6,255 nt of DNA, from NCBI GenBank assembly GCA_041584055.1, contig JBFHER010000237.1, forward strand, positions 1 to 6,255, read 5' to 3'. The position numbers were made by a program, and so were the translations under genes. Shown here piece by piece: positions 1 to 5,813 of the stretch. The DNA comes from JBFHER01 sp041584055. GTDB lineage: Bacteria; Bacteroidota; Bacteroidia; Bacteroidales; UBA5342. Within the stretch, counting starts at the first letter, position 1. Each line of letters begins with the position of its first letter. Below the pieces are notes generated by a model. That model did not search any database. It worked only from the letters and a program-made list of their open reading frames with translations, and had not been told where the DNA came from.

Positions 1-218
1 ACCCGTTGCAGAAAGCTTCCCTCATCTGGCTTTTTATGATCAATGGGCTGTTCAACCCACACCAAATATTTTTCAGAGAAATTTTCGTTTGCCTCTAGTA
101 CATCAATTTTCTTCACAAAAGGCAAACCTGCCAGCTTATCTCTAAACGCAGTTGACTCCCCTTTTGCAACAATAAAAAGAGACACTAGCAAAAAAGTACA
201 CCACCATCTTTGTGTCAT
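1..218 (-). CDS. Exported S37/PS-10-type serine peptidase, N-terminal part only
   Basis: The reading frame starts at the ATG complementary to 216-218 and stays open to the left edge, giving 72 full codons; the catalytic domain lies outside the window. Residues 1-20 look like a Sec signal peptide: an Arg near the N-terminus, a hydrophobic run CTFLLVSLFIV, then A18-K-G20 as a plausible cleavage site. Residues 49-72 contain EKYLVWVEQPIDHKKPDEGS followed by FLQR. This resembles the conserved N-terminal strand of the S37 (PS-10) and S28-like peptidases of Bacteroidota, which typically read 'EQPLDH..P..G.F.QRV'. Family members are secreted or periplasmic serine peptidases that cut peptides near proline; activity here is inferred from the family only. 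No Shine-Dalgarno precedes the start, which is normal for the phylum. The gene lies 77 bases downstream of the truncated activase on the same strand. The catalytic Ser-Asp-His residues cannot be checked here. Confidence 0.72.
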   Translation of the reverse strand, partial: MTQRWWCTFLLVSLFIVAKGESTAFRDKLAGLPFVKKIDVLEANENFSEKYLVWVEQPIDHKKPDEGSFLQR

Positions 219-295
219 AATTAGAATATTTTTTTATCCGGCTCGCAAGGTATAAAATACTCTGCACTTTTGTTAAAAACTCCTGTGTTCGGTTC

Positions 296-730
296 TCAGA
301 AAAAGACATCCGTATATGGCAGAATTCTTTGAAAATTCTGCCAGGGACTGTGACCTGAGGTGTCAACACCCGTGTGCCAGCCCCTTGATTTTGATTGAAT
401 CAATAATTCTTCAAGAAAATCAATTTGTTGCATTGGTTCTCCTCCGGAAAAAGTAACACCCCCGCCAGACTCCTCATAGAACAATCCATCCGCTTCCAAT
501 TCCTCAATCACCGAACGCACAGACCGCCTCTCACCAATGGATACCACCGTTTTAAACTTTCGCCCATCGAGCATAACTTCTTTCTCAACGGAAACAATCT
601 CTTTTTGCATGCTTTCGGGATTATGACACCAGCCACAATGAAGTGGACATCCTTTTAAAAAAACGGTACTTCTGATGCCCGGCCCGTCGTGTACCGCAAA
701 ATGTTTTATATCGAAAATGGTGCCTTCCAT
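296..730 (-). CDS. Truncated glycyl-radical enzyme activating protein (radical SAM), probable gene remnant
   Basis: This is a 144-residue frame from the ATG complementary to 728-730. A TTG 12 bases upstream would add MTLY, but homologues usually begin just before 'GTIFDIKHF', so I prefer the ATG. It shows the N-terminal half of a radical-SAM activase: VHDGPGIR (13-20), the CxxxCxxC [4Fe-4S] motif at C28, C32 and C35, SGGGVTFSGGEP (88-99) for AdoMet binding, and VDTSG (122-126). Full-length activases insert a glycyl radical into a partner such as a pyruvate formate-lyase-like enzyme and are about 240-300 residues long. Between C35 and GGEP there are no cysteines, so this belongs to the class without the extra ferredoxin-like clusters. 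The frame stops at 'YTDVFF', exactly where homologues continue into the conserved 'LYDLK' strand. The DLK motif and the later AdoMet-binding residues are missing, and no glycyl radical enzyme lies nearby. It is therefore probably non-functional. Confidence 0.85.
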   Translation of the reverse strand: MEGTIFDIKHFAVHDGPGIRSTVFLKGCPLHCGWCHNPESMQKEIVSVEKEVMLDGRKFKTVVSIGERRSVRSVIEELEADGLFYEESGGGVTFSGGEPMQQIDFLEELLIQSKSRGWHTGVDTSGHSPWQNFQRILPYTDVFF

Positions 731-847
731 ATAAAGCGTCAAAAAAATGAAAAAGTATTGAGGAAAAATTTCAATAAATCAGCAAATCCAACACTCGTAG
801 CGTCCTTTGCCGAAAATAGGGGACAGATTACTTGTATGTTTAACCTG

Positions 848-872
848 AATCATTGCATGCAATTAAATGATT
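848..872. repeat. Nested palindromes in the divergent intergenic region
   Basis: A perfect 12-base palindrome, ATTGCATGCAAT, lies at 852-863. It overlaps a second inverted repeat whose 7-base arms are AATCATT (848-854) and AATGATT (866-872), separated by 11 bases. The two dyads share bases and are offset in centre. This could be a protein-binding site or chance in AT-rich DNA; nothing in the sequence decides which. Confidence 0.4.
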
Positions 873-974
873 TTCAATGTAAAATCCAAAAATAATCAAT
901 TCAGTCCCCATCCTCTGCTCACATCCGAAAAAGTCTGTTTATACAAGTTTTAAAAAAAATATTTTAAAAAATTA

Positions 975-997
975 CGGTAAACAGAGGCAATTTACCG
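975..997. promoter_or_regulatory. Inverted repeat, candidate operator upstream of the DHOD-like gene
   Basis: The perfect 7-base arms CGGTAAA (975-981) and TTTACCG (991-997) flank a 9-base spacer. This gives a 23-base dyad with arm centres 16 bases apart, a geometry common for dimeric repressors. It sits 110 bases ahead of the DHOD-like start and just upstream of a possible -7 element (TATATTGG, 1009-1016). It lacks a T-run and does not follow a gene end on the plus strand, so it is unlikely to be a terminator. A regulatory role is inferred. Confidence 0.35.
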
Positions 998-1107
998 CCG
1001 GCATTGTTTATATTGGATGTTTAAAAGAAGTGATTGGAATAATTTTTATCACAGCACTGATAAACTTTCCTGCATAATTAAATGTTTAATAAGAAAAAAC
1101 GAATACA

Positions 1108-2121
1108 ATGAAAAACCTTTCTACCACACTAATGGGGATCAAACTAAAAAACCCACTTGTACTTGGCGCGTGCAGTTTATCTCAAAGTATTGAGAAGCTA
1201 AAGGAATTGGAGGAAGCCGGAATTTCGGCGGTTGTTTATAAAAGTCTGTTTGAAGAACAGATGATGCAGGAGGCGTATGAATTAGAAGAACAGTTGCATT
1301 TGTATGATGACCGGAATGCTGAACAAACAAATTTATTCCCTTCCATTGAACATGGTGGTCCCGGCGAGCACCTCATAAAATTAAAGCAGACAGTGGATGC
1401 CTTAAACATTCCGGTTTTTGCAAGTTTGAACTGCGTGTATGAGCAAACATGGGTAGAATATGCAAAAAAGCTTGCAGATACTGGCGTTGCCGGACTTGAG
1501 TTAAATTTCTATGACACCCCGAAGAAAATAGAACGCACAGCGGCAGTCATCGAAGATTATCAGGTAAAGGTTGTGGAAGCGGTAAAAAAAGCAGTTAATA
1601 TCCCGATTCAGGTAAAGCTAAGCCGTTATTACAGCAATCCACTCAATCTGATCAAACGGATGGATGATGTTGGGGTGGATAGCTTTGTATTGTTTAATCG
1701 TTTGTTCCTGCCAACCGTTGACACACAGCAGGAGAAATTTGCGCTTAACTGGGATTACACCAGTCCCGACGAGAAATTTTATGCATTCCGTTTTGCCGGT
1801 CTTTTATACAAAAGGATCAATGCAGACATCGTTACAAATACAGGTATTTACACCTGGAACGACGTTGTAGGAATGATGTTGACCGGCGCAAAAGCCGTAC
1901 AGCTTGTGAGTGTAATCTACAAATGGGGCTGGAAACATATCCCAACCATACTGGAACGCATGAGTGCCTGGATGGAAAGCAAGGATTACGAATCAATTGA
2001 TGATTTCATCGGAAAGTTAGCATATGTGAACGCCAAAGACAAGCAACAATATACACGGTCTCAATATGTAGACATATTATTAAAAGATAAGCCACTCTTC
2101 TTAACAGAGAGTTTGCGATAA
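1108..2121 (+). CDS. Dihydroorotate dehydrogenase-like flavoprotein
   Basis: A complete 337-residue TIM-barrel protein resembling the 'DHOD-like' subgroup of the dihydroorotate dehydrogenase superfamily, and of normal length for it. Visible landmarks are the N-terminal GIKLKNPLVLGAC (10-22), KS at 45-46, ASLNC (105-109), LELN (130-133), QVKLS with K170, FNR at 196-198, TNTGIYTWND (243-252) and AVQLVS (263-268). By ungapped comparison with class 1A DHODs (ELNLSCPN), the segment ELNFYDTP (131-138) keeps the FMN-contacting Asn (N133). The catalytic Cys/Ser position is Asp136 and the substrate-binding Asn becomes Pro138. FMN binding is likely, but true pyrimidine-synthesis DHOD activity is unlikely and the substrate is unknown. 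It should not be named pyrD. The gene stands alone on the plus strand, has no clear Shine-Dalgarno, and ends 19 bases before a strong terminator stem. The soluble sequence has no signal peptide, so it is cytoplasmic. Confidence 0.9.
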   Translation: MKNLSTTLMGIKLKNPLVLGACSLSQSIEKLKELEEAGISAVVYKSLFEEQMMQEAYELEEQLHLYDDRNAEQTNLFPSIEHGGPGEHLIKLKQTVDALNIPVFASLNCVYEQTWVEYAKKLADTGVAGLELNFYDTPKKIERTAAVIEDYQVKVVEAVKKAVNIPIQVKLSRYYSNPLNLIKRMDDVGVDSFVLFNRLFLPTVDTQQEKFALNWDYTSPDEKFYAFRFAGLLYKRINADIVTNTGIYTWNDVVGMMLTGAKAVQLVSVIYKWGWKHIPTILERMSAWMESKDYESIDDFIGKLAYVNAKDKQQYTRSQYVDILLKDKPLFLTESLR

Positions 2122-2140
2122 AAACAATATCCCCTAAATT

Positions 2141-2172
2141 AAAAGGGTCGTCCAAACGTGGATGACCCTTTT
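2141..2172. terminator. Bidirectional rho-independent terminator between convergent genes
   Basis: A 14-base-pair stem pairs AAAAGGGTCGTCCA (2141-2154) with TGGATGACCCTTTT (2159-2172) around the loop AACG, with a single G-U wobble on the plus transcript (G2150 with U2163). On the plus strand it is followed by a T-rich run (TTTTTCTTTG), which suits the DHOD-like gene. Read on the minus strand, the stem ends in TTTTAATTTA, so it can also stop transcription of the 595-residue transporter gene. Confidence 0.88.
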
Positions 2173-2199
2173 TCTTTGTTCCAATTATAAGCAGTTTCG

Positions 2200-3987
2200 T
2201 TACTTCCCTTCACCCATATGTGTATTGTACACGCGCCTCAGCCATGGTAACAATAGCATGATGGCTCCAAAGGCGATGAATGTAAGCACAGCATTGGTCA
2301 GGAAAAAATTTGATTTTTTATCAAACAGATCCCACATCCCGGAAAGGACCCCAGACAGTTTATTTCCTATGGCCGTTGACAAGAACCATCCTCCCATCAT
2401 AAGTGCTGCAATGCGCTTTGGGGCAAGTTTGGATACCAGAGATAAGCCCATGGGACTCAGACACAGTTCCCCAAATGTAATCACGCCATACACCCCAAAC
2501 AACCATGTAACAGAGGCTTTATCCAAACCATTCCCTGATGCGATTGCTGCGGCAACCATTACAAGCCAGGAAACTGCAGAGATAAACATCCCCAGGGCTA
2601 TTTTCCCAGGCGTAGACGGTTCTTTTTTCCGCCTTGCCATCCAGGCAAACAAGCCAACCACGAGGGGAGTTAAGATGATAACAAACCCGGGATTTATAGA
2701 TGCCTGTAACTCTGTGGGCCATAATTTAATCTTGCCATACTGTTTTTGAGCACTTTTTTGAATTTTCACCCAGTCCTCCTCCGACACGTCCGTTGGTTTG
2801 CCCATGAGCGCTTCCTGCTTTTCAGTATTTAAAGTATTCCAGGTGTCGTCGTTTATGTCAATGGGTCTGCCTTCAAGATTCCCTTTTGGCAACTCACCAT
2901 GGTAATTGTCAAAATAATAGGATGCACCCATCTCCTTCCCGATTTCTTCACCATGCAACCCCAGTTTTACACGCTCCCGGGGCACCGTTGAAACCTCTTC
3001 ACTACTGGCTATGGCATTGATGACTCGTTCCATTTTGGGTCCCAGTTCGCGATCTGTGTTGTTTTGAGCCCAGTATGTTAAGGCCGATCCATTCTGATGA
3101 AAAACGGCCCAAAAGATAATCACAACACCAAAAATTGAAAGCAAGGCCGCAATGGGAGGTTTTTCTTCTTTGGAAGCTGAACGCCACACATTGTAAAAGA
3201 AAATCAACACAGGAATACAGAAAAATATAAAAGCATCCGTTGAATCCAGACCGAAGATGTTCCCTGGAATTAGCCAACCCACAATTGCAGCAGCAAATGC
3301 AGGAAGAAACAATACAGTGAAAATGCGTTTCATTGAGATATCACCTGCCCTTGGTTTTGCAATCTGATCCGCTTCTCTAATTTCAGGCACCCTGAAATTA
3401 CCATACGCAAACCATACAATCCCTATCAACATTCCGATGCCTGCCGCAGCGAAGGCCCATCCCCAACCATAGGTAATGCGCAAGTATGCAGCAACAAAAT
3501 TACACACAAAGGCGCCAATGTTTATTCCCATATAAAATATGTTGTATCCGGAGTCTTTCAAATGCTCATACTCAGGTTTCTCGTATAGTTTTCCCAATAA
3601 AACTGACACATTGGGTTTGAACATCCCATTACCAAGTATGATCAGCAACAAAGAGACAAAGAAGGTTACCATGCTATCGGGGATTGCCAGGCCAATGTAG
3701 CCCATGGCCATTAAAAAACCGCCAATGTATATCGACTTGCGATACCCCAGCATCCGATCCGCAATCAAACCACCAAAAAAAGGCGTCAAATAAACCAACG
3801 CCAGATAGGTTCCATAAATATCTGCAGCCTCCATTCGGCTCATTCCCAGGCCTGGAAATTTTGCAGATCCGGGTTCAATCATATACAAGGTAAAAATCCC
3901 AAGCATGAGATAATAACCAAAACGTTCCCACATTTCGGTAAAAAACAGGATCATTAATCCCTTAGGATGCTTCTTCTTTGTTGCCAT
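2200..3987 (-). CDS. POT/PTR2 family proton-coupled peptide transporter with long periplasmic insert
   Basis: A 595-residue inner-membrane protein of the proton-dependent oligopeptide transporter family (MFS), which imports di- and tripeptides with protons. The ExxER proton-coupling motif is E18-M-W-E21-R22 in helix 1. The first PTR2 signature region is GGLIADRMLGYRKSIYIGG (72-90). NGMFKPN supplies the helix-4 lysine (K124), FYMGINIGAF is at 151-160, and FGELCLSP gives the conserved helix-10 glutamate (E507). The bacterial fold has 14 membrane segments. It is about 90 residues longer than its neighbour because of a hydrophilic insert at about 314-420, between helix 7 (FWAVFHQNGSALTYWAQ) and helix 8 (INPGFVIILTPLVVGLFAW). 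By family topology this loop faces the periplasm. The ATG at 3985-3987 has no Shine-Dalgarno; a TAnnTTTG promoter lies about 50 bases upstream. It is probably monocistronic, bounded by terminators on both sides. The specific peptide preference is unknown. Confidence 0.95.
   Translation of the reverse strand: MATKKKHPKGLMILFFTEMWERFGYYLMLGIFTLYMIEPGSAKFPGLGMSRMEAADIYGTYLALVYLTPFFGGLIADRMLGYRKSIYIGGFLMAMGYIGLAIPDSMVTFFVSLLLIILGNGMFKPNVSVLLGKLYEKPEYEHLKDSGYNIFYMGINIGAFVCNFVAAYLRITYGWGWAFAAAGIGMLIGIVWFAYGNFRVPEIREADQIAKPRAGDISMKRIFTVLFLPAFAAAIVGWLIPGNIFGLDSTDAFIFFCIPVLIFFYNVWRSASKEEKPPIAALLSIFGVVIIFWAVFHQNGSALTYWAQNNTDRELGPKMERVINAIASSEEVSTVPRERVKLGLHGEEIGKEMGASYYFDNYHGELPKGNLEGRPIDINDDTWNTLNTEKQEALMGKPTDVSEEDWVKIQKSAQKQYGKIKLWPTELQASINPGFVIILTPLVVGLFAWMARRKKEPSTPGKIALGMFISAVSWLVMVAAAIASGNGLDKASVTWLFGVYGVITFGELCLSPMGLSLVSKLAPKRIAALMMGGWFLSTAIGNKLSGVLSGMWDLFDKKSNFFLTNAVLTFIAFGAIMLLLPWLRRVYNTHMGEGK
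2731..2865 (-). repeat. Tandem Trp-centred repeat within the transporter insert
   Basis: Within the periplasmic insert, residues 375-397 (PIDINDDTW… ending MGK) and 398-419 (PTDVSEEDW… ending YGK) form two adjacent, imperfect copies of a 22-23 residue unit. The shared pattern is P-x-D-[IV]-[NS]-[DE]-[DE]-x-W-x-x-[LI], then a polar helix ending in GK, with W383 and W406 in equivalent places. The repeat is seen at protein level only; the codons have diverged. Each unit looks like a short amphipathic helix preceded by an acidic cap. Its function is unknown. Confidence 0.55.
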
Positions 3988-4035
3988 TATACGTGTATTT
4001 TTTTAGTGTTTCGGTGCCCTTGAACAAGACAAAAA

Positions 4036-4069
4036 CAAATGTAACAATTTTTAAGATCTATTTCTCAAA
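4036..4069 (-). promoter_or_regulatory. Bacteroidota-type promoter for the 595-residue transporter
   Basis: On the minus strand, TACATTTG (complement of 4036-4043) matches the Bacteroidota -7 consensus TAnnTTTG exactly. A -33-type TTTG (complement of 4066-4069) lies 22 bases upstream, towards the long end of the usual spacing. Transcription would start near 4029, giving a leader of roughly 40 bases before the ATG at 3987. It lies after the terminator of the upstream transporter gene, supporting separate transcription. Confidence 0.6.
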
Positions 4070-4158
4070 TATGATATTATTCATGTTAGTAGCCACAGGA
4101 CCTTTCCAAATGAGAAAAGAGATGCATCAATATAAAGGGCTTAAGGAAACTTAAATCC

Positions 4159-4188
4159 AAAAAAAAGCCCCGCATTTGCAGGGCTTTT
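4159..4188 (-). terminator. Rho-independent terminator of the 506-residue transporter gene
   Basis: The arms AAAAGCCC and GGGCTTTT (4163-4170 and 4181-4188) pair, with two further G-C pairs after one mismatch and a short loop. On the minus strand the stem is followed by an uninterrupted run of eight T residues (complement of 4159-4166), the classic intrinsic terminator form. It begins 18 bases after the stop codon. It separates the two transporter genes into different transcripts. Confidence 0.88.
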
Positions 4189-4205
4189 GAAAATCTTTTT
4201 ATAAA

Positions 4206-5726
4206 CTATTTTAATCCCATCATCATTTTCTTCAACCATGGTGTTAAGGCGAGTAAAATCAAAGCGGCAACAGCTGTTTCAGCAGCAATAAACCAGAAAA
4301 CCGGCACAGTCATATCTAATTTTGCCTCTAGGTTGAGTGATATTGCCTTCATCTGTGAAGCCACAAAGTTACCTGCAGCAAAAGACCCCATCCAAAGGCC
4401 CATCATTGTAGACACAAGCTTTGCAGGAGAAAGTTTTGTTACCATGGATAGGCCAATAGGTGACAGACACAATTCCCCAAAAGTGTGTAACAAGAAAACC
4501 ATTACCAACCACAAAGGACTAACTTTAGTAATTACATCTCCTGCGGATGAACGGTCGCTGGCAAGTGCCATAATCACAAATCCAAGACTTAACAAGAGCA
4601 TTCCCCACACAAATTTCATGGGAGTGTTTGGATTCAGTTTAAACTTATCCAAACGTGCCCACAACAATGTAAACAAAGGAGCAAACATCACAATAAACAC
4701 GGCATTAATACTTTGGAACCAGGTTGCCGGAATTTCATAGTTCCAAATCATCCTATCTGTATTGTCGCGGGCAAAAATGCTAAATGTAGTTCCGGCCTGT
4801 TCAAAGCCTGACCAGAAGAAGATGTTGAAAATCGCCAAAACAATGATCACGCCAACCCGGCTCCACTCTGTTGTTCCATTTGTTCCGGTTACGATGCTGT
4901 AAACCAAATAGCCTCCACCTGCGAATGCAACAACATATATGATTGATGATTTGATGGTTTCACTAAGAATATCCCACATGTAAAGGAATCCAAAAACACC
5001 TCCAACAAGCACAGCAACATAAATCAAGATGCTCATCCAGTCAGCAGCAATTAACCTGACACGCTCGGACTTTACCTTTGGAGGCATTCCAATTGACCCC
5101 AATGTATGACTTCTTAAAAAGAACCAGATTGTTCCTATTAACATGCCGAAACCAGCAGCCATGAATCCATATTGCCATGCCACCTGTTCTCCGAGCTTTC
5201 CGGCCACCAGGGGAGATAAAAAGGCACCCAGGTTAATCCCCATATAAAAAATTGTAAATCCACCATCCTTTCGCGGATCGGCATTATCATACAACTCCCC
5301 CACCATGGTTGAAATATTCGGTTTAAAGAATCCATTTCCGAGAATTAAAATTCCCAGTCCTGCGAAAAACAAGGTTCCTCTGAAACTATCAATATCTCCC
5401 TGCGCCATTGCACTGGCCGACAGCATAAACTGGCCAATGGCCATGGTGATTCCACCAATGTAAATTGTTTTTCGCTGCCCCAGTACTTTATCGGCCAGCA
5501 TCCCTCCAATGATGGGCGTTACATAAACCAGACCAGTAAAAATACCATAGATGGTAAATGCATCCAGTTCTGCCATATTGAATCCCCCACCAATGAATGT
5601 GTCTGTGAGAAAATACACCAGCAATGCACGCATTCCATAATAACTGAATCGTTCCCACATCTCGGTGGCAAACAACGAGGACAATCCGATGGGATGTCCG
5701 AAAAACGCTTTATTCTTGTCGCTCAT
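4206..5726 (-). CDS. POT/PTR2 family proton-coupled peptide transporter, standard length
   Basis: A 506-residue inner-membrane di-/tripeptide:proton symporter of the POT family, close to the usual bacterial length. The key residues fall at the positions familiar from structurally studied bacterial POTs. The ExxER motif is E22-M-W-E25-R26, followed by FSYYGMRAL with Y29 and Y30. GGMLADKVLGQRKTIYIGG spans 74-92, NGFFKPN supplies K135, FYMGINLGAF is at 160-169, helix 7 has FEQAGTTFSIFA (308-319), and HTFGELCLSP gives E418 in helix 10. The loop after helix 7 is short (DNTDRMIWNYEIPATWFQSIN), unlike that of the neighbouring paralogue. The ATG at 5724-5726 has a purine-rich AAAGGAAAGG stretch just upstream, so this start is well placed. 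It shares strand and family with the downstream 595-residue gene, but a terminator lies between them, so this is an old tandem duplication or paired acquisition rather than one operon. The substrate range is inferred from the family. Confidence 0.96.
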   Translation of the reverse strand: MSDKNKAFFGHPIGLSSLFATEMWERFSYYGMRALLVYFLTDTFIGGGFNMAELDAFTIYGIFTGLVYVTPIIGGMLADKVLGQRKTIYIGGITMAIGQFMLSASAMAQGDIDSFRGTLFFAGLGILILGNGFFKPNISTMVGELYDNADPRKDGGFTIFYMGINLGAFLSPLVAGKLGEQVAWQYGFMAAGFGMLIGTIWFFLRSHTLGSIGMPPKVKSERVRLIAADWMSILIYVAVLVGGVFGFLYMWDILSETIKSSIIYVVAFAGGGYLVYSIVTGTNGTTEWSRVGVIIVLAIFNIFFWSGFEQAGTTFSIFARDNTDRMIWNYEIPATWFQSINAVFIVMFAPLFTLLWARLDKFKLNPNTPMKFVWGMLLLSLGFVIMALASDRSSAGDVITKVSPLWLVMVFLLHTFGELCLSPIGLSMVTKLSPAKLVSTMMGLWMGSFAAGNFVASQMKAISLNLEAKLDMTVPVFWFIAAETAVAALILLALTPWLKKMMMGLK

Positions 5727-5730
5727 AATA

Positions 5731-5740
5731 CCTTTCCTTT
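5731..5740 (-). promoter_or_regulatory. Shine-Dalgarno-like site of the 506-residue transporter
   Basis: On the minus strand AAAGGAAAGG lies 4 bases before the ATG at 5726, with its AGGA core about 8 bases away. It is the only clear Shine-Dalgarno-like sequence among the starts in this window. That is unusual for Bacteroidota, where such sites are weak or absent, and it supports the chosen start. Confidence 0.45.
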
Positions 5741-5751
5741 AAATCGAAACA

Positions 5752-5777
5752 CAAAAGTAAAAAAAAATGCCATGCAA
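5752..5777 (-). promoter_or_regulatory. Bacteroidota-type promoter for the 506-residue transporter
   Basis: On the minus strand TACTTTTG (complement of 5752-5759) matches the -7 consensus TAnnTTTG exactly. The nearest upstream TTG (complement of 5775-5777) is only 15 bases away, shorter than usual, so the -33 assignment is doubtful. The run of A on the plus strand (T on the coding strand) fills the spacer. The leader would be about 20 bases. Confidence 0.5.
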
Positions 5778-5786
5778 GTGCCTAAA

Positions 5787-5800
5787 CTGATAAAAATCAG
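5787..5800 (-). terminator. Weak hairpin after the NUDIX gene
   Basis: The short perfect stem CTGAT/ATCAG with a 4-base loop lies 13 bases beyond the NUDIX stop codon. The following minus-strand sequence is TTTAGG, a poor T-run. It may be a weak terminator or chance; without it the NUDIX gene could read through into the transporter gene. Confidence 0.25.
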
Positions 5801-5813
5801 GTTCTCAGTATGA

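Larger units (their letters stand above)
731..1107. other. Divergent intergenic region without a convincing gene
   Basis: This 377-base stretch separates the leftward activase remnant from the rightward DHOD-like gene. I see no ORF with recognisable protein features; the longest short frames are low-complexity or overlap the activase in antisense. The right half is very AT-rich, with two near-identical A/T tracts at 947-973. It contains two inverted repeats (848-872 and 975-997) and candidate promoter elements with one mismatch each, such as TATATTGG at 1009-1016 and TAATTTTT at 1040-1047. Neither has a well-spaced upstream TTTG, so I do not call a promoter. Confidence 0.6.

Noticed and set aside
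291..299. GGTTCTCAG occurs here and again at 5800-5809
   Set aside because: The match is short, at an activase end and at an intergenic hairpin flank. It has no shared context or flanking similarity and is most likely chance.
142..369. A minus-strand frame overlapping the end of the activase, considered as a frameshifted continuation
   Set aside because: Its translation after the activase stop does not resemble the expected LYDLK strand or the C-terminal half; the third frame also fails. A deletion fits better than a frameshift.
740..742. TTG as an upstream start for the activase
   Set aside because: It adds only MTLY and has no ribosome-binding context; the ATG at 728-730 fits the family N-terminus better.
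836..895. A 19-codon ATG frame in the divergent intergenic region
   Set aside because: It has no ribosome-binding site, no recognisable feature, and overlaps the nested palindromes; composition alone explains it.
2162..2749. A 195-codon open frame on the plus strand
   Set aside because: It lies antisense inside the 595-residue POT gene, shows no family resemblance, and its composition mirrors the membrane protein's codons. I treat it as a shadow.
4134..4170. Possible alternative pairing of the GGGCTT at 4137-4142 with AAGCCC in the terminator, as an attenuator
   Set aside because: On the minus transcript the terminator hairpin forms first, and this partner lies beyond the T-run, so it cannot compete in time. 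No leader gene or ligand-binding fold is seen.
4333..4740. A 135-codon open frame on the plus strand
   Set aside because: It is antisense to the 506-residue POT gene, with no recognisable domain and no promoter or start context.
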